Part shown: piece by piece, positions 6,971 to 14,140 of the stretch
Layout of the letters: each line of letters begins with the position of its first letter
Numbering within the stretch: the stretch's first letter is position 1
Assembly (NCBI GenBank): GCA_017627255.1
Contig: JAGAHD010000128.1
Coordinates: 1-42,832 of the forward strand
Length of the DNA: 42,832 nucleotides
DNA from: Bacteroidales bacterium
Lineage (GTDB): Bacteria; Bacteroidota; Bacteroidia; Bacteroidales; UBA932
Direction of reading: 5' to 3'
Made by a program: the position numbers and the translations under genes
Notes under the pieces: generated by a model
Told to the model about the DNA's origin: nothing
Database searches by the model: none
The model's input: the letters and a program-made list of their open reading frames with translations, nothing else

Positions 6971-8063
6971 GCTTTTCTCTCTTCCTGTCTGTTGCATCCT
7001 GTTGATCACTGCGGGATGTGGTCACAAAGTTGATGTATCGACCGCGTTCAGTTTCCCGGTTGAGACAGTCAAGTCTTTCGCCGAACGCACGTCCATATCA
7101 TCTACGATGTCGGAATGGGCGGCGACACAGTATGAACATGCTGCTTGTGATTCTTTGATTGTTTCATTCGAACCTCGGGAATCCTTTTTGTTCTCATTGA
7201 CGGATCTCCGTACAGGGGACCTGATCGGTACGTATTGTCACAAAGGACGCTCTGACCAGGAACCGTTGGATATCCTGCCACATTTTGTCCCTTATGTCGA
7301 GGAGGGAGAGTTCAAAATTGATTTTCTTTCATATCCGAGGGCCAAGGTATTTTCGTGGAACGTTACCCGGTCCTGTCGAGAGAATACAACCGAATATGAT
7401 GCTATAATAACTCTTTATCCTGAGCCTAGTGAAGAGTTTACTCCGCGTTCCTTTTTCATCCTTGATGAGAATGTGGTTTTGGTTCTGAATTCCAGACAGA
7501 ATTTGTATGCTGAAGGAGAATCAGATACGGTACCGGTCTGGGAAGTTTACGATTCGGTTTCGGGAGAACTGATCCGCACATTCGAGCTGTTTAAGCCGGG
7601 GGAATACCTAAAGGAGGCTTCGGAGGCTTTCTCCAGACAGAGTTTCTTTTCATCAAAAGAGAGTATAAAGCCTGATCACACGCTTGTTGTCTCAGCGATG
7701 CAATCTATTCCTCAAATCAATATCATCGATCCCTATTCGGGGGATGCGCATGGGATCCTATTCGGATCGTCACAAATCGATACGAATAAGCCCAAAGCAT
7801 ACTTTTACGATGTCAAATGTGACGACCGTTTCATCTATGCGCTTTATCTTGGGGAAAAATGGGAAAAAGCAGACGACAATCCGCAATCATGGGTGTATGT
7901 GTTGGATTGGAATGGAAAGCCTCTGACCAAGTTTCGTGCAGGAAACGCGACGGGACTGTTTCTTGACAAATCAACCTTGTATCTGACAAACTATATGCAC
8001 AGCACCCTGTCGTCAGTAGATTTACGTACAATTCTTCCATCTGAGTCGACTGGCAGACAATAG
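6957..8063 (+). CDS. TolB-like 6-bladed beta-propeller lipoprotein (propeller 3)
   Basis: 368 residues from ATG 6957 (a second ATG follows at once). Lipobox LITAGC with Cys21. The body has blade-like strands (FLFSLTDLRTGDLIGTYCHKG, NVVLVLNSRQNLYAEG, VYVLDWNGKPLTKF) and resembles the TolB-like/BF3164-type 6-bladed lipoproteins of Bacteroidota. It belongs to a different branch from propellers 1 and 2: the GRGPGEY signature is replaced by YCHKGRSDQEPLD at the same place. The start lies inside the end of peptide 3. No enzyme residues are apparent; a binding or scaffold role at the membrane is inferred from the family. Confidence 0.75.
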   Translation: MMSTKLFSLPVCCILLITAGCGHKVDVSTAFSFPVETVKSFAERTSISSTMSEWAATQYEHAACDSLIVSFEPRESFLFSLTDLRTGDLIGTYCHKGRSDQEPLDILPHFVPYVEEGEFKIDFLSYPRAKVFSWNVTRSCRENTTEYDAIITLYPEPSEEFTPRSFFILDENVVLVLNSRQNLYAEGESDTVPVWEVYDSVSGELIRTFELFKPGEYLKEASEAFSRQSFFSSKESIKPDHTLVVSAMQSIPQINIIDPYSGDAHGILFGSSQIDTNKPKAYFYDVKCDDRFIYALYLGEKWEKADDNPQSWVYVLDWNGKPLTKFRAGNATGLFLDKSTLYLTNYMHSTLSSVDLRTILPSESTGRQ

Positions 8064-8107
8064 ATAATGAGGATAATGAAGTCATTGAATACAATGATAA
8101 TGAAAAA

Positions 8108-8296
8108 ATGACTCAAAGTCTGGTGTCAGGATTAATCCTGATGCTTTTCGCTGCCTTAGTTTATGTTCGGTCCCTTGATCCATCCCGCAACCGTCATCCA
8201 TTTTTTGATGATAATCTTGACGCATTGACAGCAACCGAGTCTCAATGGACCTGAAGTCCGGAGAGACATTGTTGTGCCGGTATCCGACAGGATTGT
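8108..8296 (+). pseudogene. Decayed fourth unit: NVEALA-like leader fused to a propeller tail
   Basis: ATG 8108 opens a 48-residue frame: a hydrophobic leader (SLVSGLILMLFAALVYV), then FFDDNLDALTATES. NLDAL corresponds to NVEAL in sequence and position. No cysteines follow. From 8240 the DNA becomes the second copy of the 57-bp propeller-tail repeat (8240-8296), and the leader frame stops at 8252-8254 inside it. The simplest reading is a deletion that removed the peptide's Cys-rich part and nearly all of the propeller gene, leaving leader plus tail. A functional 48-residue product cannot be excluded. Confidence 0.6.
8240..8296 (+). repeat. 57-bp direct repeat, copy 2
   Basis: 54 of 57 positions match 6384-6440. 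It encodes the propeller-tail sequence SGETLLCRYPTGL in one frame and marks the fusion point of the decayed fourth unit. Confidence 0.8.
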
Positions 8297-8363
8297 AACC
8301 TTTCTTTCCCTGTTCTGTCAAAACTTTTTGGAGGATTGTTTACGGGAAAATACAACGAAAAAT

Positions 8364-8530
8364 GTTACATGCTTCTAATATATTGATTATCAATGATTCA
8401 AACTTGTTTTGTGTGGATGGTGCTGTGCGTGCACTATTGTACATCGTTGATCATCAACGTGTTATTATAGGCACTTTGTAACAGAATTCGGGCCTGGGTT
8501 TTGAAAGATTTTGCTTTTTTTCTATATTTA
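8364..8530 (+). promoter_or_regulatory. Regulatory element array C and promoter of the efflux operon
   Basis: GTTACATGCTT (8364), TTGATTATCAA (8383-8393, perfect dyad), TTGATCATCAA (8447-8457, dyad extended to cgTTGATCATCAAcg, 8445-8459) and TGTAACA (8477-8483): offsets 0, 19, 83 and 113. A promoter follows, TTTG 8500-8503, 19 bp, TATATTTA 8523-8530. The ATG of the TolC gene is 77 bp after TGTAACA. This is the best-formed copy of the array and places the pump under the same control as the peptide genes. Confidence 0.72.
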
Positions 8531-8553
8531 GGGGAGAATACTATCGGATTGAA

Positions 8554-10041
8554 ATGCGGAGGTTTTTTTTCATGGTGACCACAGTGGCGGCTCTTTGGAC
8601 GGGCGGAACGCAAATGATGCCCGCCCAGGAGATGACTTTGGATGAGGCCATTGCAACAGCTCGTTCTTCTTCGGTCAAGGCCCTGGAAGCCCGGCAGGCC
8701 TTTATTTCCACTTACTGGGCATGGCGTTCGTATCAGGCAAGCCGTCTTCCGTCTTTCATCCTGTATGGCAATCTCATGAATTACGACCGCTCACTGGCAC
8801 TGCTGCAAAGCCCGGACGACGGATCCATGAAGTATGTCAGTACCCACAACCTGCAGAACAGCCTGGGACTCCGTGTCGCCCAGAACATTCCCTGGACGGG
8901 AGGCACTCTTTACCTGTATTCCGACCTTAACCGGATTGACCAGTACGGGGCCGAAAAGGCGCTGACCTGGTACGCCCAGCCGGTGACCCTTTCATATAAC
9001 CAGCCGCTGTTCGCCTACAACCAGTTCAAGTGGGACAAGTTGATCGAGCCACGGGAATATGAACGTGGTCGGAGAACCTATCTGGAATCCATGGAGGATG
9101 TGACTCTTGCTGCCGTCAAGGCCTATTTTGGCCTGCTGGAGGCCCAGGAGCAGGAATCGATGGCCCGGACCAATCTTGTCAACACCCGTCGGATGCTGCA
9201 AATCGCCGGGGAGCGGCTGTCCCTGGGGACAGTGACCCGCGACGAATATCTTCAACTGGAGCTGCGGATGCTCAATGACAGCATCGCCATCCATGAATCT
9301 GCACTTCTGGTCCGGGAATCCCAGATGGGCCTGAATTCCCTGCTGGGATTTGACGAGGAGTCCCAGATCCGCCCGGTGATGGAAGACAGGTTTCCACTGC
9401 TCACCCTGGACTATGACGAAGTCCTGGACCGTGCCCTCGAGAATTCCCGCTTCAACCTGGACAACGAAATCAGCCTGCTGGAAGCCCGTTCTTCCGTGGA
9501 AAAGGCCAAGGCGGAACGGGGCGTCACCATGTCCTTCAACGCGCGGTTCGGCCTGTCGAAATCCGGCGAAGCCTTCTGGGATGCTTACTATAACCCCTTG
9601 GACCAGGAAGTGTTCGGACTAAGTTTCACCGTCCCGATTTTTGACTGGGGACTCGGTCGCGGCAAGGTCCAGAAGGCCCGTGCCGCCGAAGAAGTGGTGA
9701 AGGCACAGGTCCAGCAGGGGGAGAACGATTATCGCCGCAAAGTGTTCACTGATGTCGGGCAGTTCAACAACCAGCAATCCCAATGTGCGGTTTCCCGCAG
9801 GGCTATGGAGATTGCTCTTGAGCGGTATGAACTGATGATGGAGAGATTCCGGGAAGGAAGTGCTACCGTCACTGATCTCAATACCGCCAGGAGTGAAAGT
9901 GATGCCGCCCGCCGGAAATATGTCGGAGACGTCGGGCGGTATTGGCAATACTATTATGAAATCCGCAAAGAAACGCTGCATGATTTCATGGAAGGGGCGG
10001 ATCTTGTCGTGGATGAAAACGAAATGACTGGAAACTTATGA
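8554..10041 (+). CDS. TolC-like outer-membrane efflux protein
   Basis: 495 residues with an N-terminal signal peptide cleaved near PAQE. It then has the outer-membrane efflux protein layout: two similar halves of long alpha-helices (MTLDEAIATARSSSVKALEA at the start of the first; YDEVLDRALENSRFNLDNEI at the start of the second, about 289-308) and extracellular strand regions (QNIPWTGGTLYLYSDL). The sequence FTVPIFDWGLGRGKVQKA is typical of the family's second-half strand and helix start. It forms the trimeric outer-membrane channel of the pump. First gene of the operon; its stop overlaps the adaptor start by 4 bp (ATGA, 10038-10041). Confidence 0.9.
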   Translation: MRRFFFMVTTVAALWTGGTQMMPAQEMTLDEAIATARSSSVKALEARQAFISTYWAWRSYQASRLPSFILYGNLMNYDRSLALLQSPDDGSMKYVSTHNLQNSLGLRVAQNIPWTGGTLYLYSDLNRIDQYGAEKALTWYAQPVTLSYNQPLFAYNQFKWDKLIEPREYERGRRTYLESMEDVTLAAVKAYFGLLEAQEQESMARTNLVNTRRMLQIAGERLSLGTVTRDEYLQLELRMLNDSIAIHESALLVRESQMGLNSLLGFDEESQIRPVMEDRFPLLTLDYDEVLDRALENSRFNLDNEISLLEARSSVEKAKAERGVTMSFNARFGLSKSGEAFWDAYYNPLDQEVFGLSFTVPIFDWGLGRGKVQKARAAEEVVKAQVQQGENDYRRKVFTDVGQFNNQQSQCAVSRRAMEIALERYELMMERFREGSATVTDLNTARSESDAARRKYVGDVGRYWQYYYEIRKETLHDFMEGADLVVDENEMTGNL

Positions 10042-11114
10042 TTCAGCGAACGCACATACTCGCCCTTGCGGCCGTCCTGCTGTTGTCTGCCTGCGGGTCC
10101 CGGACCGGAGACAAGGAAGCGGATGGCCGTCTTCAGCAGACCCCTGAAATCAATGAGGTGGATGTCATGACCCTCCGGCGGACGAAGTTCGCCCGCCAAC
10201 TGCTCTCGAACGGGCGGCTGTCAGCTGCCTCCAGGGCCTCGCTGGCCTTTCGGACGACCGGACCGCTCTCATCGATTCCGGTGAAAAACGGGCAGGTGGT
10301 GGGGGCAGGCACGGTACTGGCTACGGTGGACCGGCCTGATCTTCGTCTCGCGCTCGAATCTGCCGAAATTGCGCTTGCCAAGTCCGAAATAGACTTGTAC
10401 GACGTCCTGGTCGGACAAGGATATCCGGCACGCGATACGATGTCTGTTCCCTCCGATTTGCTGGAAACCGCCAAGATCCGGTCGGGTTATTCTTCTGCCA
10501 GCAGCGCTTTGCACAAAGCGCGGTACGATTTGTCCGGAACCGTTCTCCGCGCCCCATTCCGCGGCCGGGTCGCCGACATCATCACCAAGCGTTTCGACCA
10601 GGCTGGAGCGGAGCCTTTCTGCTCGCTGGTGGATGACAGCTCCCTGGATGTGGATTTCACGGTGATGGAATCCGAATATGCTTTCCTTTCGGTCGGTCTG
10701 CCGGTCAAGGTATCTCCGTTCGCCGATCCGGACCGGCTCTATACCGGCACTGTGACCGGCATCAATCCCTCTGTTGACAAAAATGGTCAGGTCCTGGTTC
10801 GCGCCAGGGTTCGGAACGACGGGCATCTGGTGGACGGGATGAACGTAAAGGTCACCGTGGAGCGGATGCTTCCGGACTGTCTGGTGGTTCCGCGGAGCGC
10901 CGTCGTAATCCGGGACAATATGGATGTCCTTTTCACGTACACTGATGACGGAAAGGCCCATTGGACCTATGTCCGTATCCTGGCTTCCAACGGGGATTCC
11001 CATGTCGTGGAGGCCAACTCCGACCGTGGAGCTATCCTGCAAGAAGGTGACCGGGTCATCATTTCCGGCAACCTGAACCTGGCTGACGGCTCAGCGGTTG
11101 TCCTCAAACCCTGA
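10038..11114 (+). CDS. RND efflux periplasmic adaptor (HlyD/MFP family) lipoprotein
   Basis: 358 residues. Lipobox LLSAC (Cys19) predicts lipid anchoring. A membrane-fusion-protein order follows: first half of the lipoyl-like domain (PLSSIPVKNGQVVGAGTVLA), a short helical hairpin, the second lipoyl half (GTVLRAPFRGRVADIITKRF), a beta-barrel (LPVKVSPFADPDRLYTGTV) and a membrane-proximal domain to the end. The adaptor joins the inner-membrane RND pump to TolC. It overlaps the TolC gene by 4 bp and is 5 bp from RND pump 1. Confidence 0.92.
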   Translation: MIQRTHILALAAVLLLSACGSRTGDKEADGRLQQTPEINEVDVMTLRRTKFARQLLSNGRLSAASRASLAFRTTGPLSSIPVKNGQVVGAGTVLATVDRPDLRLALESAEIALAKSEIDLYDVLVGQGYPARDTMSVPSDLLETAKIRSGYSSASSALHKARYDLSGTVLRAPFRGRVADIITKRFDQAGAEPFCSLVDDSSLDVDFTVMESEYAFLSVGLPVKVSPFADPDRLYTGTVTGINPSVDKNGQVLVRARVRNDGHLVDGMNVKVTVERMLPDCLVVPRSAVVIRDNMDVLFTYTDDGKAHWTYVRILASNGDSHVVEANSDRGAILQEGDRVIISGNLNLADGSAVVLKP

Positions 11115-11119
11115 TATCC

Positions 11120-14100
11120 ATGCTCAAGCACCTCATTGACAGGCCCGTTTCCGTGACCATGGCCATGCTGGTGGCAGTAGTCCTCGGCCTGACGGGTATC
11201 CGACTGCTTCCGGTTTCGCTGGTTCCGGAAGTGGATATTCCCTATATCACTGTACAGGTTTCCGACCCTGCTCTTTCAGCCCGGGAAATGGACGAAGTTG
11301 TCGTGCGGCCGCTCCGGGAGCAACTGATCCAGGTGGGAGGGCTCGAGGATATTGTCACCGAATCCCGTGACGGAAGCGGCATGCTGAAACTGACCTTCAG
11401 TCATGGCGCGGATATGGATTATCTGTTTATCGAGGTCAATGAGAAAATCGACCGTTCGATGGGCTCGCTGCCCGCGATTGAGCGTCCCAGGGTACTCAGG
11501 GCCAGTGCGACGGACCTCCCTGCTTTTTTCTTGAATGTGACTCTCCGGAATGAGGGTGGAGACTTCCTGCGGCTCAGCCAGTTTGCCGAAGGAGTGATTG
11601 TCCGTCGGATCGAACAGCTTCCTGAAGTCGCCATGGTTGATGTGACGGGGACCATGGATGAAGAGATCCTGGTGTTGCCGGATCAGGGAAAACTGACCCA
11701 GCTGGGATTGACAATGAGGGCCTTTGAAGCGGCAATCCGTTCTGCTGACATCCGGCTCGGAAGCCTGACCATCCGGGATGGCGAATACCGCTACAATGTG
11801 AAGTTCGATGCCAGGGCTTCCAGTCCGGAAGACATCGGGGCTATCTGGATCCGTGCGGGGGATCGGCTCCTGCAGGTCAGGGATGTCGCGTCCGTATCCC
11901 TTCAGGGAGCACAACGGACCGGCCTTGCCCGCTCTGACGGGAAAGAAGCCGTGACCCTTGCGGTCATCAAGCAAAGTGATGCCAGGATGTCCGATCTCAA
12001 GAAAGGGGTGGCCGGTTTGCTGGACCAGTTCCAGACCGATTATCCGGAACTGGAGTTTACGCTTACCCGTGACCAGACACGCTTGTTGGAGTATTCCATC
12101 CGGAATCTCTTGGGAAGCATCCTTCTGGCCCTCATCCTGGCCTGTGTTGTCATCTTCCTGTTCATGCGGGATTTCCGTAGTCCCGCCCTGGTGTCCCTGA
12201 CGATGCCCCTGGCCCTGGTGTTCTCGATGCTCGTTTTCTATCTGGCCGGCATGTCCTTGAATATCGTTTCCCTGTCGGGCCTTTTGCTGGGTGTCGGCAT
12301 GATGGCAGACAATACGATTATCCTTGTGGATAACATTACGGCCCGCTGGCAACGGGACGGCGACCTCCGGACCGCCGTTTTGGAAGGGACAAAGGAGGTG
12401 ACCGGCCCCATGTTGAGTTCCGTCCTGACTACCTGCGCTGTTTTCATTCCCCTGGTGTTCGTGAGCGGCATTGCCGGAGCCTTGTTCAAGGACCAGGCCC
12501 TCTCCGTTACGATCGTCCTGCTCTCATCCTATCTGGTGACCATCACCGTCATTCCGGTCTATTACTGGTGGTGGTACCGGAACAAGTCTTCCTTCCAGGT
12601 CGATGCCCTGCTGGAGCGTATCTCTTTTGATGCGCCGCTGCAGCGCTGGGACTCCCGGTGGATGGAGTGGTTCCTGAACCATCGCTCCGTCGCCTGGGGA
12701 ATCGTCGCCGTCTCCGTGGCCGGAATGGCTCTCTGCCTGGTGTTCCTGCGCAAGGAGCGTATGCCGGAAATGACGCGTACCGAGACCATCCTGAAAGTGG
12801 ATTGGAACCAGCGGATGGATGTGCCCGAGAACGAAGCGCGGGTGGCAGACCTGGAAGCTTTTGTCGCGCAGGATGTGCTCCAGTCGACTTCTTTGGTGGG
12901 CAGCCAGCAGTTCATGCTGGGACATAGCGGGGAACAAGGAATCACGGAGGCTTCGCTGTATCTATCCTGCAGGGACCAGCGGACACTCGAGGACGTCGAG
13001 CGGCGCCTTTCAGAATGGATGACGGAGCGGTATCCGGATGCAGTCTGGACCTTCGGGGAGGCCGGCAACCTGTTTGACATGGTATTCGCTTCTACGGAAG
13101 CCCCGTTGACCGCGCGGCTTCGTCCTTCAGGCATCCCCGAAACGGATCTTGAGACCCTTCGCCCCTTGATTGGTCGGATCCGGGAGGCGCTCCCGGAGGT
13201 TTCCATCCCTACGGTCCGGACGAAGACAGATGTCCTTTTCATCGCCGACCCTGCCCGGATGACCCTGTACGGAATCGGCTATGAAGACCTGGTATCCGTC
13301 CTCCGGAACGCCCTCAACGGGAACTGGTTGTTCACGATTGTCCAAGGAAGCCGTTCGCTTCCGGTGGTGACAGGAACGGACCTGGGCGATCTCACGGCCT
13401 TGTTGCAGGAGACTTTCGTGGAGAAAGGCGGACGCCGGATTCCGGCCATGGAACTGCTCCGGCAGACGTATACAGAAGATCTCAAGGCCATCGTGTCAGG
13501 TCCCGAAGGCAACTATTATCCACTGGATTTCCAAGCGAGCGGACAAAACGTTCCCGGGATCATGTCCGTCGTGTCTGAGACAGTCCGTTCCGACCGGAAC
13601 TATGAAGTGAGCTACAGCGGATCGTATTTTTCTAACCGGAAACTGACTCGCGAAATGCTGGTAATCCTCCTGGTTGCCATCACGCTGCTTTTCCTGATTC
13701 TTGCCTCCCAGTTCGAATCCCTTATCCAGCCGGTCCTCATCCTGCTGGAGATCGTCATCGACCTGTTCGCTGCCCTGCTGCTCCTGGCCCTCTTGGGCGT
13801 TTCATTGAATATCATGTCCCTGATCGGCCTGGTTGTGGTCTCTGGAATCGTAATCAATGACTCGATCCTCAAGATTGACACGATCAACCGCCTGCACAGG
13901 AGCGGCATGGACCTGCGGCAAGCCGTCATGACCGCCTCGTCCCGAAGGATGAAAGCCATCTTGATGACCTCCCTTACCACGATTCTGGCGGTAGTGCCGT
14001 TCCTGGCCAGGGGCAGTATGGGTGCCGACTTGCAATACCCCATGTCACTGGTCATCATTGCCGGCATGACGGTCGGAACCCTGGTGAGCCTCTTCCTTGT

Positions 14101-14140
14101 TCCGACCCTGTATTATTCCGTGTACCATGGCCGGGCATAG
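11120..14140 (+). CDS. RND efflux permease 1
   Basis: 1006 residues, about the usual RND size. It has TM1 near residues 10-30, two large periplasmic loops, and TM clusters near 330-480 and 845-1000. The TM4 proton-relay segment reads GVGMMADNTIILVDN, so one Asp of the usual DD pair is Asn. In the TM10 segment (SGIVINDSILKIDTIN) the usual Lys is missing, as in many non-AcrB RND proteins. It is powered by proton flow; the substrate cannot be read from the sequence. A second RND gene follows with a 14-bp overlap, so the pump may be a heteromeric RND pair as in MdtBC-type systems (analogy only). Confidence 0.92.
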   Translation: MLKHLIDRPVSVTMAMLVAVVLGLTGIRLLPVSLVPEVDIPYITVQVSDPALSAREMDEVVVRPLREQLIQVGGLEDIVTESRDGSGMLKLTFSHGADMDYLFIEVNEKIDRSMGSLPAIERPRVLRASATDLPAFFLNVTLRNEGGDFLRLSQFAEGVIVRRIEQLPEVAMVDVTGTMDEEILVLPDQGKLTQLGLTMRAFEAAIRSADIRLGSLTIRDGEYRYNVKFDARASSPEDIGAIWIRAGDRLLQVRDVASVSLQGAQRTGLARSDGKEAVTLAVIKQSDARMSDLKKGVAGLLDQFQTDYPELEFTLTRDQTRLLEYSIRNLLGSILLALILACVVIFLFMRDFRSPALVSLTMPLALVFSMLVFYLAGMSLNIVSLSGLLLGVGMMADNTIILVDNITARWQRDGDLRTAVLEGTKEVTGPMLSSVLTTCAVFIPLVFVSGIAGALFKDQALSVTIVLLSSYLVTITVIPVYYWWWYRNKSSFQVDALLERISFDAPLQRWDSRWMEWFLNHRSVAWGIVAVSVAGMALCLVFLRKERMPEMTRTETILKVDWNQRMDVPENEARVADLEAFVAQDVLQSTSLVGSQQFMLGHSGEQGITEASLYLSCRDQRTLEDVERRLSEWMTERYPDAVWTFGEAGNLFDMVFASTEAPLTARLRPSGIPETDLETLRPLIGRIREALPEVSIPTVRTKTDVLFIADPARMTLYGIGYEDLVSVLRNALNGNWLFTIVQGSRSLPVVTGTDLGDLTALLQETFVEKGGRRIPAMELLRQTYTEDLKAIVSGPEGNYYPLDFQASGQNVPGIMSVVSETVRSDRNYEVSYSGSYFSNRKLTREMLVILLVAITLLFLILASQFESLIQPVLILLEIVIDLFAALLLLALLGVSLNIMSLIGLVVVSGIVINDSILKIDTINRLHRSGMDLRQAVMTASSRRMKAILMTSLTTILAVVPFLARGSMGADLQYPMSLVIIAGMTVGTLVSLFLVPTLYYSVYHGRA

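Noticed and set aside
8082..8321. 79-residue minus-strand frame
   Set aside because: It crosses the junction of the peptide leader and the repeat; no features of its own.
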